A stretch of 64,000 nt of DNA from Paralichthys olivaceus (GCF_024713975.1 NC_091110.1:3111001-3175000), one strand, 5' to 3'; shown: positions 1 through 29,879, numbered from the stretch's first letter. Notes: generated by a model from the letters alone, not told the origin. Numbers and translations: made by a program.

Positions 1-464
1 TCTCCTGAAGTAAAGAAAATCATTGGAATTTGACCTTGAACTGCTAAATAGTGGTGAGTGATGAAAGGCGACGCTGCTGCTCATAAACCATCAGCTTAAG
101 TTCAAATGTTAAGACAGTCAAAGTAAAACAGCAGCCTCCTAAATAACGATAAAAATGTAGGCTGGTTTCATCCAGGACAGGATGGAGACTTGTCTCATTC
201 AATTCTCTTAATGGCCGAAACTCCAGCATAAACCAGTCACATTCAAGTTTTAAGCAAAGTCATTTGTGGATGCTGTGGAAGCTCTTAACGGCCGAGTTCC
301 CCTGCAGGTGGCCTGGACACATTCACCCTCTTGTGGTGAGTGGGTGGTGGTAGACTCCAGCAGGGCCCTCATGTCATAAACTGGTGATTTGACAGAATGA
401 ACGGCATTAAATGTGTGAAATTATCTTAGTTACATGTACTTTGCTCCCAAAACACAGGCTGACT
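1..464. other. Intergenic DNA, no gene seen
   Basis: No reading frame here has splice context or a recognisable protein. The sequence is ordinary AT-rich fish intergenic DNA, downstream of the 3' end of zfyve16, which reads leftward toward it. Confidence 0.6.
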
Positions 465-1127
465 TGTGCCTTCTAGAGTCTGCAAGATTAGAACAGGAGG
501 TAGAGCCTTCAGCTACCAGGCTCCTCTCCTGAGGAACCAGCTCCCACTCTGGCTTCAGGAGGCAGACACCATCTCTACATTGAAGGTTAAACTAAAAACG
601 TTCCTTTCTGATAAAGCCTATAGTTAGTTCTGGATCAGGTGAGTCCTGAACCATCCCTTAGTTATGCTGCTATAGATCTAGACTTCTGGGGGAACTCCCA
701 TCATGCACTGAGTACTTCTCTCTCTCCCTCTCTCTGTCTCGCTACCCCCACCATTCGATTTTAATACGTCACTAACTTTATTGCTGCTATCATTAATAAC
801 ATCTTTACATCTATAACTATCACTTATTGTTTTCATAACAACTAGTCTGTCAGAGCTGATGACATGATGGTTACACAACTGTTCCTGGTCTATCTCTCCT
901 CTCTTGCCCATATTTCTGCTCACCCTTACTGGTGGAGGCAGATGGCTGCCCAGATAGTGTCTGGAGGTTTCTTCCAGTTAATGAAGAGTTTTTCTCTCCA
1001 CAGTCTCCAAAGTGCTTGCTCATTGAGGGAACTGTTGGGTAATTTTCAAAGGTCTTCGACCATACTTTGTAAAGTGCCTTGAGATAATGTATATTATGAT
1101 TTGGCGCTATACAAATACAATTGAAAT
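465..1127 (+). mobile_element. LINE 3'-end relic (L2-like clade)
   Basis: One frame reads like the C-terminal end of a non-LTR retrotransposon reverse transcriptase (VPSRVCKIRTGGRAF, then LLRNQLPLWLQEAD, then LKVKLKTFLSDKAYS and a stop at about 627). A 3' UTR follows and ends in a tail of the type GCTATACAAATACAATTGAAA, a familiar 3' end of fish LINEs. Only the last few tens of codons and the UTR remain, so this is a 5'-truncated dead copy. A second, more decayed copy of the same family lies at about 20370. The clade assignment is from memory of the tail and is tentative. Confidence 0.6.
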
Positions 1128-2209
1128 ACAGTTTGTCTTAAAAATTAAGACACCTTTATATATAATTTGGAGTAAGTTACTGATATCCACCAAAATAAAC
1201 TTCATGCCTGTATCGATATATTTTCTTATTGTTCTCGTTCCCCTGTAAATATGGCTGCTGATGCTGCTGTGTTTGTTATGCTCATTTCTGACAACACAAC
1301 TTAAAAGTATGAAATATTTCTATTTTGATTTTTGGGTGACATGTTTGTTAAAGAAACTTGCCCACAGCACTACCCAAAAAGGAAGGCTACGGCAAAAACA
1401 AACAAACAAACAAACAATCAAACAAACAAACAGGGTCGTTCCACAAGAAAGTTCAATTTGGAGATTTGGTATCTAATAACCCTTCAAACTGATTGATTTC
1501 CTACTTAATCTGGACTTTGTGGGTCGAATTTCATGTTGAGCTGGCACGTGAGACACCTCAAGGTAAAAAGTCAGAAGTTTGGAAAAGAACATAAAAAGCT
1601 CTGTGCAATATCATTATAAACCAGCATATGAAATGACAGTAGTTTCAGAGGACATGAGGTTGCATTTCTTTTCATCCCTGTGCAGCACTTTCTTATTTTA
1701 GAACGGCTACAGCTACAAATGTGAAGTGGCTATAGAGTAGCACCTGATCACATGGAGTAGTGAATACTGCAGTCAGTAACATCCCTCACTTTAATATCAC
1801 CATTTCATTCAATATGCCCATATTAAAAAATAATAAATGAGACATTTCGATAGAGTGTCTGTGGGAAACATTCACTGAGGTGCTCCGAGCTGACGGAGGC
1901 CAGCGGGGAGCCTGAAAGGCAGATCCGAGGAAAGCAGTTGGAATTGTTTGGTTGTATTTGGTCGTGTTGTCGCATCTCTTGTTTAGTGTTTGGCTTCTTG
2001 AATTAAAGCAGCTTCGGTGAGCACGAAATTCACAAATATACAGTTTACATCCCTCCAAAACACATTCCCAACCTCAGAGCGGGAATGTTGTGCCAGCGGC
2101 TTCATGTCCTCTGTGATTGGCTGCAAGTCGCAGTTAGCTGTTGCATTAGCACGTTGTGTTGCAGTCAACAGCTTCTCTTTCTTTACTCAACCATCTTCTG
2201 TTCGGTGGA
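1128..2209. other. Intergenic DNA downstream of zfyve16
   Basis: No coding feature is supported. A short impure AAAC-type simple repeat lies near 1397-1432. The part next to 2209 may be 3' flank or an alternative 3' UTR of zfyve16. Confidence 0.5.
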
Positions 2210-2215
2210 TTTATT
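2210..2215 (-). terminator. Polyadenylation signal of zfyve16
   Basis: On the minus strand this reads AATAAA, 35 bases beyond the zfyve16 stop codon. It is the nearest canonical signal and would give a very short 3' UTR. Use of further downstream signals cannot be excluded. Confidence 0.55.
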
Positions 2216-2249
2216 TGATACTTAGTGTGGGACACTGTCTGCGTGTGCC

Positions 2250-18805
<16,556 letters not shown>

Positions 18806-18844
18806 GCTGCGCTAAAACAAAGGGCCCTTACTCCCCTTCAACTC
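18806..18844 (-). other. zfyve16 5' UTR part of exon 2
   Basis: The exon with the start codon begins after a minus-strand acceptor (TTTCCTTTCCAG) at 18847-18845, leaving 39 untranslated bases before ATG at 18805-18803. A non-coding first exon must therefore lie upstream. Confidence 0.7.
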
Positions 18845-18847
18845 CTG

Positions 18848-20369
18848 GAAAGGAAAAAGAGTAATTGTCATATCCAAAAAAAGAATTTCAAACACCATGT
18901 GCTGTCTTTGTTCTTTAGGCAGTAACTGCAAACATTTCCTCAAGCAGGAATCAGGCCACTGCTTGACACATTAAACCACCGTGACTTTTGTGTTAAGTCT
19001 TTTGTAACAAAGCAGAAAAGCCTAACAAGTTAATGCAAACCATAACAATCAAGCAACACATGACAAGTAACAGTGATCACAAAACAAGAAAGATATGATT
19101 TTATAAGTCTGATTAATTCGATTTTTCAGGATTTATGCCATTATATGCAGAATTCATATTTAGAAACTACAAGGTCCCAACCACACCATCAAACTGTCTA
19201 AATATTTGTTATGCAACACTGCCCTAACAAATGTTTTCTCCTTCTCAGGTAAATAACAATGACAGAAGTGTTTTCATGTTTAAGGGAATGTTAGGAGAAT
19301 GTTCAGAGGATATTCATGCTGGAAATGAAATGATTTCTTAATCAACTGTCAAATATAAGACACTGGTGTGGACATATTTTCCATTCTCTGTGAGTTGTGT
19401 CAATGACATCAACAAATTAAATGACAATGTTGCTGTCTGATGGGAAGTGCACACTGCAGTTAAAAGAAAACTCATTAGATGTTAAGAAGGTGCCCTCTGT
19501 AACTTGTTTGTGTTTCTGTGTTTACACGCCCAGGGGACTGTGAACCAAGTTATTGTTTTAAATGGGACTGCCTTAGTGTGACCTTAAAATCTAAAATCAA
19601 TGGATTTTGAAAACAATGACACTCAAGAAAACTGATTTATTGTGTCAACCAATGGTTAAAAGAAAAAAATGATAAGATGTTTCTGAATGTCATCTTTGGC
19701 TCTGCAAAGCTATGATTAGCATATTTCTAAATGATTTTTGACATTTCCTTGACTAAATAAAAAATGAACATGCTTTAATGACACCCTCCAGCTCTTTCTG
19801 ACATATGGCTAAATGAAAATCTAATCATATTTCCCCTAAGCCCTCTTCTGTCAGACCATTTTTAATCACACTGAAATCACACAAAAAGAACAACACTTTA
19901 TTCCATCACTGTCGGTGTCTATCTGATAATGCTGTGACCAGATCTAAGGAAATAATTCTATCTTCACTTCCAATACAATGGAGTATGTCAATACAGTGGA
20001 GGGTAGCCATCATCTTTATTCCCAGACAAGTTCATAATCTTGTTGTTAGTGCTGCAGCCTCATTGCATACACAACTCAACACTGTTATTCTCTTCTTTTT
20101 CTCTCTTTTTCATCCTGACATATTTGTTGCCTTTTTATCAGTCTTGCATCTTTCATGTTAGAAATGTCATCAACACGCCCACTTGAATTTTCTACACATT
20201 TTACTGGCAGGAGAATTTCAGGAAGATGTTCGGAGTTCAGCGCATGTCTGAAAGCATGCGGTCAGAGAGTCACAGATCTGCTGAACTGTCTCAGCAGGAA
20301 CAATTCCTTGAGCTTTTTCAAAAATAAAATTATAATCATCTGAGAAACATTACCAATATCCTGTGTTCA
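18848..20369. other. zfyve16 first intron, no gene seen
   Basis: AT-rich intron DNA without supported exons. Small open frames on either strand lack splice or homology support. Confidence 0.6.
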
Positions 20370-20980
20370 CTTCTCTGCATTGGCTCCCTGGAAAATCCAG
20401 ATTAAAAATCATTCTCCTTGTGTAAAAAGTTCTCAATGTTCAACCTGCATTTTATCTTAAAGAGCACATATTTTATTTTCCCAACACACCACATCTGTCT
20501 CTAAATGTTGTCTTACTTGTGGCTCCTAGAGTCTGTAAGAGTAGAATGGAAGGTAGAGCCTAGGTGTGCACCTTCATTAGCCTCATGATTAGATTACGAT
20601 TCAGCAGTCAACGATTCCTGCTGAATTCAAATTTATGAATGAATTGCTTTTATATAACAATGAACGCAGCAGAAAACATAAATCAATTATGTTCTGTCTC
20701 TGCAGCGATGCAGAGTCGTCCACATCCTTCAGAATTGAGAATTTTCTACTTTCTCTAATTTTCTCCCTGGTTCAAGAGGCAGACAACTAAAGATAAAAGA
20801 TTATAAAGATTTTATAGTTCTAGCTGAAGAGAGCCCTGAACCAACCCTAAGTTACACTGCTATAGGCCTAGACTGTACTGTAACCTTCAAATTCATCATA
20901 TCGCATAATGCTCATTGCTGCTATATGTATACTAATATCTAGTGTCATAATAATGACTAGACTAATATAGCTTATCAGGA
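20370..20980 (+). mobile_element. Second L2-like LINE relic
   Basis: About 20375 onward reads LHWLPGKSRLKIILL, then VAPRVCKSRMEGRA, the usual end of a LINE reverse transcriptase (compare LHWLPV..RI..KILL). It then follows the copy at 465-1127 (AGAGTCTGTAAGAGTAGAA; GCCCTGAACCAACCCTAAGTTA). It carries more substitutions and an interrupting stretch at about 20580-20760, so it is older or more rearranged. Confidence 0.55.
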
Positions 20981-22009
20981 AAATAATGTAGTTTTTAATC
21001 TTTATACTGTAAATATAAATATATGTTATACTAGTATAATTTGTAGAAATTAGCTGTGTATTCTGAATTCTAAAATCTGCCAAATACATTTCAAATAAAG
21101 GGTATAACCTTGATTGAGAAGGGATTGTCACAGTTGTCTTCAGCAGAGTTTCACAGCAAACACGTCATCCTGCATCATGTGATTCCCCCCATCAACAGTC
21201 AACACATGAATATCATCTCGGAAAAATAGTTTGACTTTGTTTGACTGTTAATGACAAACTTGTTAATTTTTTAATCATCTAGAACACAATTTATTGATTA
21301 TATATATTTTTGGGGGTTTTTTTTTATCTGCTGAGGGTTGAAAACAACCACCTGAGGGAATGACTCATGACTTTCCTTTACCATGTTGCACAGAAGTCAC
21401 ACTGTGTTATTTCAGATGGCCTGCAGCTCTTCAGCAGAGCAAGTTTGCAAGATCTGCTCAAGAACCTCAGAGTAAGAGAGAAATGTGTTATGACTGTGTG
21501 GCAGTGGCAGCTAATCTCCTAAAACAACATGCAGTGCTAACACGAAAACACCAACGTTGCTTCAGGTTAGATCCGTATTCTACATCATTTGAGTGTAGCC
21601 CAAAAAGTTTTTAGAGGTTGAATTAAGTTCTAGATGATCCTGCCATTAGGAACCAAAACTGGCATGAAGTAGAATGACTGAGGAACAAGTGTCCATTGTT
21701 TTAATCATGGCTTTTTGATATGGCTTTTTGTTTTCCTGCAAATCTTGTGACTGGCAGAACCTGATGTGTCACAGGGATCAGTGTCACACAATACCAATGC
21801 AGAGCTGGATATTAATAAGAGGATTTTTTACTCCTGCTTACTGTTAACTTCAAATCCATCATACCTCATAACAATCCACACACCATGAACAACTGTTCGC
21901 TGTTACACTAGTTAGAAAAAACGTGTATTCCTTTTGTGATAATAAGGTGAATGTGAGCCTGTGTTTAAAAGGGTGCTAGATACAGATTGTTATTATAATT
22001 ATGATTTTG

Positions 22010-22066
<57 letters not shown>

Positions 22067-22068
22067 GT
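22010..22068. repeat. GATA microsatellite
   Basis: About 14 uninterrupted ATAG/GATA units inside zfyve16 intron 1, a likely length-polymorphic locus. Confidence 0.95.
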
Positions 22069-22671
22069 AGAAGTATTTCTCCAACGTAAATACAACTGCT
22101 GCACTACTATCCCCTGTGTTTGGTGACAGGTAGGACTCAACATTGTTCTTCTAGGGTGTGATCTAAACATGTGATCAGGTCTAAATACTATTGGTAACCA
22201 TAAGCAGGATAACGTGACGGGTCATTGATGACACTGTGGCAGAGATACAAACTTAATAATACAATATCATGTCATCCAACAGACTCTGCTGTCGTTTAAA
22301 CAGCGTTCACACGGAACACCAAGCACCACACTACAGCAAAAAAAAGGGCAGCCAGGTCGATATTTTCACCATGAACGCGTCCACTGTTGTTTTTCTTTAC
22401 AAATGTAGCAAACAAGCTAACTAACCTGGGTAGCCGAGCAGGGAGCTAATGGACGCTGGCTAACGCTGCTGACAGCAGGCACAGTTAGCAACCATCGCTT
22501 CGCCACAGCAGACACGCCGAGCACGAGTTTGATTTGAGCAGCTATCGATAAACCACCGTGGTTTACCTGCCGCAGGTGGAGCTAAGGTTAGCCTGCTAGC
22601 TGCTAGTGGACGCTGGCTAACGGAGGCTAGCCCGCAGTGGGTTAACCCGGGGTTGTGTCTGCATTCCTTAC

Positions 22672-22852
22672 CCAGCGGCTTCTTACTCCATGGCGTCTGC
22701 AAAGCTCGTCTTCCTTTTTCAAAATGGGAACAAACGTGGCCGGTGTCGACGTCTCATCCTCGGAGCGGACAGCTGGAGTCGCCGGTGGAGCAAGCACTGT
22801 TGTGATAGTTGTGTTGGAGACGGGTAATTCCTCCACTCAGGCGGCCATCTTG
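22672..22852 (-). promoter_or_regulatory. Putative zfyve16 promoter and 5' UTR exon
   Basis: A CpG-rich block carries a minus-strand donor (CCGCTGG|GTAAGG, boundary at 22672/22671) that could splice to the acceptor at 18847-18845. The minus strand at 22852-22841 reads CAAGATGGCCGC, a YY1-type motif common at the start of TATA-less promoters; it would also create a three-codon upstream ORF. Another possible donor (CGGCAG|GTAAAC) lies at 22567/22566. The start site itself is inferred. Confidence 0.5.
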
Positions 22853-22859
22853 AGCAGGC

Positions 22860-23285
22860 TGCTGTTGGGGGGGAGGTCATCGGCTGAGCCCTGAGCTCAC
22901 ACCGCCTGCCATGGAAGTGTCACCGCACACAGAACGTCCAGGTCGTCGGGGTTATGATGGGTTCACTCTTACATGATGCACAGCGCTTAGCTTTCCTGTG
23001 AAACGGTGCGATCGCATAGTGAGACACGACGTTTACGCTCCAGATGTTTTTCTGCTCAACAGGTCGAGTTACACATTGTTTCCTGTTGGAGAGAAACAAT
23101 TCAGCAGCCGCTGCAGTTAACTTTACAGTTAACTAACTTTAAAAAACCTTCCCTGAACTTGACAAACCAACAGTAATATGGCCTGTGTAAAAAACTGTTA
23201 TTATCATTGCTTTTGCAGCAGTTTAGAGTCATTCAATCATTGACTATTTCAGCTGATCATCTCAGAGGACACCTCAGGTTCTGAT
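22860..23285. other. Gap between divergent promoters
   Basis: Upstream flank of zfyve16. CpG-rich at the left, otherwise without a supported gene. Confidence 0.5.
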
Positions 23286-23612
23286 GTGGCTTTGGTTGTC
23301 CTGCACATACACACACAGTATGTGTCCGTGGTCCTGCACATACACAAACAGTATGTGTCTGTGATCCTGCACATACACACACAGTATGTGTCCATGGTCC
23401 TGCACATACACACACAGTATGCGCCCGTGGTCCTGCACATACACACACAGTATGCGCCCGTGGTCCTGCACATACACACTCAGTATGCGTCTGTGGTCCT
23501 GCGTGTCTGTGGTCCTGCAAATACACAAACAGTATGTGTCTGTGGTCCTGCACATACACACAGCATGTGTCTGTGGTCCTGCACATACACACAATATGTG
23601 TCTGTGGTCCTT
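23286..23612. repeat. ~31-bp minisatellite with CA core
   Basis: About ten imperfect units of the form GTGGTCCTGCACATACACAC followed by ACAGTATGTGTCT, some shortened. The unit has open frames on both strands, which explains the repetitive Cys/His/Thr-rich pseudo-ORFs over it. It lies between the zfyve16 and ube2l3 promoters. Confidence 0.9.
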
Positions 23613-24880
23613 CACACATTACTGTCTATAATATAGTCAATAGTTGTCAATATATAGTCAATAGTCAATAACACCAGACTGAGACATTGAAAGGAAGGAA
23701 AAGAAAGTCAGCGAGAGCAAAGACAGTCAATTTATTAGATCGAAGACGATAAACAGGTAAACAGTATGCTGACAATAGCAGTAATCACCTCATTCAGTGA
23801 ATGAATAATACTGAGACTGTATATCAACACTGATCATTAAAAGGCCTGACTGCTGCAGGTACAAAATACGTCTGAACCTTTCAATGGTGCATTTTGGAAA
23901 CAGGAGCCTGTGGCTTCTGTGACTTTTGTGAAATGAAGTTCCTGCTCTGTGCTTCCTCCTGGTTCTCTGCACTGTAGTGATCTCCAGAGTCTGAGGTCAG
24001 GCGAATAACAGATCTCGCCTTTCTTGATCAGCTTATTGATCTCGTTCCTATAGCATCAGCTGTAATAATGCAGCTCAAAATTAAAATTAATAATTTTCCA
24101 CCAGAAAACAGCATAAAAAAATAACACTTGCTAAAATACTTTGATTTAAAAAACCTGTAAAAGAGGCCTGCTGACTTCAAATGATAACGAATCATAATAA
24201 ATAGACACATAAATAAAATGTCAACAGGAACGGACTCGTTTATTTATTCAAACTTATTAATGTTCTATACTGATCTGCTCTTCTTGGACACGTGATGCCA
24301 AAAGGTCAATCTTTGAATTTCACAGTGAGTTACAACTTTCAGTTTTTGTTGCGGCTGTTCAAAAGAGGTGTCAATAGAATGCATGGTCAATTTAAAGGCT
24401 GAGGTTGGCGGTTTGTGTTATACTGGCAGTTATAACACAAGCACACCTCTCTGTTCTTAGCAAAACAATTTGACAGTGCCACACAGTGCATTCTGCATGC
24501 CAATCACCAGCTGCTTCAAAATAAGGCTTTGTCCAAAATGTCATGTCCATACACAAAAACAACTCACTGTATGAACCATTCAATTCAAATAAAGCTTATT
24601 TTGAAACTATTATTCTTAAATACTATGACATTATCTTATGACAGGCATACGCTGTATTTGTGCCATTAAGAGTTTATGCTCAGAAGTTTATCATATTTTT
24701 GAAATCCTCGGATATATCTGTTCATTTCACACTGTAGAAATTGTACAAATGTAATACTGTATATAGAGCATGCAGTTATATGGTAACAGGGTCTCTGCTT
24801 GTCAGAGAGGGGGCCAGTATTTGGGGGAGTGGAGGTTATTTCAAGTCTGATTTAGTCTGACATACATACTCCATGTCGAT
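23613..24880. other. Upstream flank of ube2l3
   Basis: AT-rich, with no supported gene. A small ATG-led frame (about 18 codons, from about 24873) precedes the ube2l3 start and could be an upstream ORF if transcription starts that far upstream. Confidence 0.4.
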
Positions 24881-25016
24881 GGGTGGCGGTAGTGTGCCGG
24901 GACGCCGGCTGACAGCCTCTTACGACAATCTCTAAAGTAGTCGATGAAGGAACGGAAAGAAACAGGAAGAAGAAGACGAAGAAGACGACGACAACGACGG
25001 CGAGGAGATCAGCGTT

Positions 25017-28000
25017 ATGATGTCTGCGACCAAGAGACTAGAGAGGGTAAAAACAAATACTAATGTACATTTATTCAATTGATTCTACTCTGGAAGGGTT
25101 CAAACTACTTGGCTCCGCTGTTTGTGTGTCGCTAAAGAACCGTCAGCCGAGAGTAAATGTTCTTTCGTTCATGTGTCCGACAAAATGAAAGGATCATGAC
25201 GCCCGACAGACGGTGACTAAGGTGAATAGTTAGTTGGAGTGAGTCAGCACCGAAACTGTCTTCGCAGCAGCGGGGAGAGCGACGCGTCCGCGTTCGAAGG
25301 GGCGAGCCGATGAGTCGGCGTGTTAGTGGGAAGTGAAGCCGCAGGTTTCGCTGGCTGTCACCGTGTGGAGGGACGCGGCTGAGCCGAAAACATGGAGACT
25401 TTGGGGTTGGGGCGTGACTTAAGACCTCAGACCCAGGAGATTATTCTCTTAAAACACAAGTTAAACCAAGCAACTACGATCAGTCTGTGAAGCCAGAAGT
25501 CAAACCACAGAAAACAAATCGGTGCTTTCCAAGTAAAAGATAAGTTTTCTCCAGTCTCTCCAATCTGAGGAAGTGTTGCTTTCCTCAGTTTTGATTTAAT
25601 TTCAACAAAATATCAGTCTCAAAATGAATAATTATGTTATTTAATCAGTTACTAACGGGCCCATTTATTTAACTGACCAGTACATTTAAAATGAAAAATG
25701 TCCACAGTTTAGTTGTTGGCAAATTGCATATCATTGTTTTAAAAAAAATGATAACAACAAGTGAAAATGTAAACCCTACAGTCATTCAAATTGTCTTCAA
25801 ATGTTAATGCAGTGTTCACAAAATATAGAAAAGTACTTTAGTAAGTTTGGGCTGAATGCACCAGTATGTAGTTGTCACAGCTTGTAAATGGCAGTTTATA
25901 TGAATTTTATTACATAAAACTGTTATTAACTGAATATTAAATGATGTGTCATAGAGAAAAATGCCTACAATTACATTCAAAAGTGTGAATTAATTAATTA
26001 ACTAATGTATTGGAGTAAAATGTAGGAGCATTAAATGGAAATACTTGAAAATGATACTCAGTTACTCTCCAGCTGCTGTGTAAATGTTTAAATCTGTTTA
26101 ATATCGTGTTTGACTTGAGTGTAATGGAAAGTGAATGACTTTCTCCAGCACTTGAGTCTGATGCTTTCGGTTTCAATGTACCAGCATTTGGTTTTGATTT
26201 GTCTCATGTCTGTTACAACAAAGTCCCTGTGTTAGGGATTATTCAAGTGAGAACATCAGTCAAGTGTTCTGTTACCGCCTCTGAATTCCACACACAAATA
26301 CTGATGGGAAGTAGAGGAGTTAGTAGAGATATACTTCTGCCTGTCAGTGTAAAGTATGTAGTTAATGACACAGCAGTAAAAGGATCTGAGCTGCAACTGG
26401 AGCTACAATCGGTTTATTGATTAAAAGAGAAGAATTCGTAAAAGATTTCGATAGATGAATAGTTGATTTAGTCATTTTCCAGTAAAAATCCTAAACATGT
26501 ATTTTCTCCAGTTTCACAAATATGAGGACTTTCTGCTTTTGTGTATCACAAAGTAATTGAAAAATGACCATCTCAGAGTCCCTCATTGTCCCAAACCTTC
26601 AAATATTTTGAATTGCTCCAAGAGTACAACTACCTAACTAGTATAACTGGAGCATTGCAGCTGTTTTAATGTTTTTTTTTTTTATCAACTTATGGGCTTC
26701 AATTTTTGATGTACTACAAAAACACTAAATAAGGTTTCCTGGGTAGAAACTACAACCTGTAAATATGAGTTAATGATCTTTTCTGTCCTGCAGCAGATTT
26801 TGTTGTGTTTCATTTTTTCCATTCAGTTTGGGGGATCTAGAAATGTCTTTGGAAACAGCACAGAGTGTTGTATTCGATTTGGTTGTCTTTGTGACTCAAC
26901 TGTAATAATACACGAGAGGTACTACTGAGGTGAGGATAAGTTGCTCATCATCCATTTAAATCAACTTGTTTCTTTCAGGAGCTCAGTGACATCATTAAAA
27001 CTGGGATCAAGCATTTCCGCAACATTCAAGTCGACGAATCAAATATCTTGATCTGGAATGGGCTCATTGTTCCTGTAAGTATTCAGCTATTACTAAAGTC
27101 ACCTGCATAACTTCCAGCTTAAATTGAATATTTTGTGTCCTGCGGCAGCATTTAATATATGGCCTGTGCTCTCTCCTGACAAGCATTCAAAAATCTTGTT
27201 TTCATGATGGAACAATCACATTTTAAGAGCCTTTTTACAGGGTTTTCATTTTAAAATTAGATAGCTTGAAATATTGAGCCGGAGACGGTCATTTCAACCG
27301 ACTTCTGGATCTAACTTCAGAGCTGCTGTCATCCTAACACTGACACACACCTCCAGCCGCTGGGAGCCAAAGAATAAATGCTTATTTTCCCTCTGACATT
27401 TTACTTTCTTTTCAATATTACTAAGAACGGGAGAAAAAACATTAATTTTGAGTTTGAAAAGGTTGACTAAATGTGATTTTTTTTTTTTTCCCCTCCCCAA
27501 TCTACAAATTCTTGTTTTTGTCCAAGGATTGTCCTCCATATGACAAAGGAGCGTTTCGCATTGAGATCATCTTCCCTGCCGAGTACCCCTTCAAGCCACC
27601 CAAGATCACCTTCAAGACAAAAATCTACCATCCCAATATTGACGAGAAGGGTCAGGTCTGCCTGCCTGTCATCAGTGTAGAGAACTGGAAACCAGCAACA
27701 AAAGCCACCCATGGTGAGAGAGTAGGAGGTGTACTGTTCAAAGCTTGTATCTACTGCCTCCAAGTGGCCAATAATCTTCTAAACTGCAGGTTTAGAAGGT
27801 GGAAAGGCTTACACAGAAATTCCTCACTGCCGTTTGTGATATCTGCAGTTCCTTTCAAAAAGTGTGTAAAACCCCTCAAATAAGAAAACGGGGACCTTTG
27901 TTCATTAATCACCTGTGTTCCCATTCCTTCTCTCCTCCAGTGATTGAGTGTCTCATTACTCTGGTGCTCACCCCCCAGCCCGAGCACCCGCTGAGGGCAG

Positions 28001-28095
28001 ACCTGGCGGAGGAATACACTAAAGACCACGGTAAATTCATGAAGAATGCTGAGGAGTTCACAAAGAAACACAGTGAAAAGCGACCTGTGGACTAA
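25017..28095 (+). CDS. ube2l3: Ubiquitin-conjugating enzyme E2 L3-type (UbcH7 family)
   Basis: Exons 25017-25046, 26979-27074, 27527-27713 and 27941-28095 join in phase to 468 nt, 155 aa. Human UBE2L3 is 154 aa; the extra residue comes from the tandem start MM. The E2 fold shows [10 protein letters not shown], the HPN motif (77-79) and the active-site Cys87 in GQVCLPVIS. Pro89 and His120 (in PEHPLRADL) correspond to human Pro88 and His119, which restrict this enzyme to cysteine transfer with HECT and RBR ligases rather than direct lysine transfer. Phe64 in YPFKPP is the usual E3-contact residue. The C-terminus KRPVD is identical to human. The N-terminus and the stretch after the active site ([16 protein letters not shown]) differ more than I expect for the main ube2l3 gene, so this may be a teleost paralogue such as ube2l3b. 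Acts in cytosol and nucleus. Confidence 0.93.
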
Positions 28096-29262
28096 CGTCA
28101 CAACACTGACACAGCTCTTGGCCTCCTTTCTGTTTCCTGTTGAAAGAGCTCACCCTGACTCTCTGTTCTTATCTCAAAAACCACACAGAGTTGCCCTGAT
28201 CTTGCGTACCTGCATTGTTTTAGCACTCTGCAACCACAAATAGAGGATTGTTTCTGTTTCACTTTGCCAAAAAAAGAATGAGTAAGCAGGACTTTTGGTG
28301 AATAGGCAGGCTCTGGCCTCTAGGTGTCACCTTTTGATTTGTTGATGACTTCTTTCTAGAAAAACAAGAAAATTGTCTGAGGTGGCATCCTGCGAAGTAA
28401 AATATCTGGAATAATAAAAATGCTGTTCTTCTTACTTAAATGTTGAATGTGTTCTCAGATTGATAATTAGTTTATGCAGACCTGTTTACAGATTTTAAAG
28501 CTTTGTTTTCAGAAGTTAAAATTGTGCAGCATCTAATGCTTGTTTATATCTTTTCTCCCTATTTGCCTTTTGGTTCTGTCTGTACCCTTTAAAATCACCT
28601 GTTGCAGTACATGGAAAAGTTTGTTACTGATTCAGAACTTGTAAAAACGGTTTACCAAATGCAACGACATCCATTTGTCCTTTTTGAAATGTCTTTGTAT
28701 TTTGAAACATTTGGAGACAGAAATCCCTTATAACTATTATCCCCCCCCCTCCTCTGTTGGCCACCTAGGAAATTACACACAGTCAGTGAGCATTACATTA
28801 CTTTTGATGCAGGTGGGGAATCGGATGTTTTTGTTTTGATGATATAACTACTGGATGTCTGGATACCAGACATAGTTCTTAGGGCAAGTCACAGTTACTC
28901 TTGTCTCTTAAGGTATCTTTCGTGACAGAAGTAAGACAAACCCTTTGTATTAAAACTATTATTAACACAGGGTTGATCTTTTGCACTGTTCAATGTCAAT
29001 TATTCACACTCACTGACAACATTGTCATACCAGGAGCATTATATACAAAGCACTGATTGGTTGTTGGAATTGCAATTGGTTTTCTGTCTGCTGTTAATGT
29101 TTCTGTGATCAGCAGGTGAACAGCTCTAATTTAAAAGCTTTCCTCATCAATAATCACAAGTGTCTGACGAATCCTAGCACAGCACCAGCCCGCTCTCTGC
29201 TGTCAACACATCAACCTGCAGGTGGTTAACGGCGGTCTTCATTGAATAAAGATCTGTGATGG
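28096..29262 (+). other. ube2l3 3' UTR and flank
   Basis: Untranslated sequence with candidate polyadenylation signals (AATAATAAAAATG near 28411-28424; GAATAAAGATC near 29243-29253). A C10 run lies at 28741-28750. Which signal is used cannot be told from sequence. Confidence 0.5.
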
Positions 29263-29879
29263 ATGCTTACTCAAACTTGTATTTCTTTAGTTTATCAACT
29301 TAGGTTATTATGGCCACCGGAGTGTTGCAACAAATGAGAGCAGCAGAGAAACATCAATGCAGATTCTTTCATACAGAGCACGGAGTGGTTGGGTGAGCCT
29401 GAAAAGAATTTGAAGTATAATGTTAAATTACGGAGCCCTAGCAATTGCAAAATATAGTAAAGGTTATGAAAAGACTCTTAAGTTTGAATAGGAAACACAA
29501 AAAATTTTGAACATTAAACATCAGCAATGGTTAATGAAGTAACATCTACATTCTGTCTATTTTACATGACTTCTCCACTATTGTACCAAGAGACGGTTAT
29601 TTTATGACCTTAAACACACAAATGTTCATTAAACCACCTTAGTCTACTTATGGAAACCTGATGACATGACTTACAACACCAGCTGCCATTGCATCACCTC
29701 TCTCAGGCCTACATGTCAGTTTCCAGCAGGCAGATGTCAACAGCATCAGTGTCTGTGAATGTGTATGTACACGTGTGTGCATGCACGTTACCAGTTGTCC
29801 TGTGATGTTGTATCACATTTGTTACTTTCCATTTCTAGTCTGGTCAAATGCCGCATCACTCACTGAAGTAATCATTTCT
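29263..29879. other. Intergenic DNA before the kinase array
   Basis: No supported gene or recognised element. Confidence 0.5.

Noticed and set aside
22642-22836. Short minus-strand frame in the zfyve16 promoter region
   Set aside because: It would need a GTG start, and it overlaps the predicted non-coding first exon.
23249-23636. Several overlapping repetitive open frames on both strands
   Set aside because: They follow the ~31-bp minisatellite unit; no splice signals or homology.
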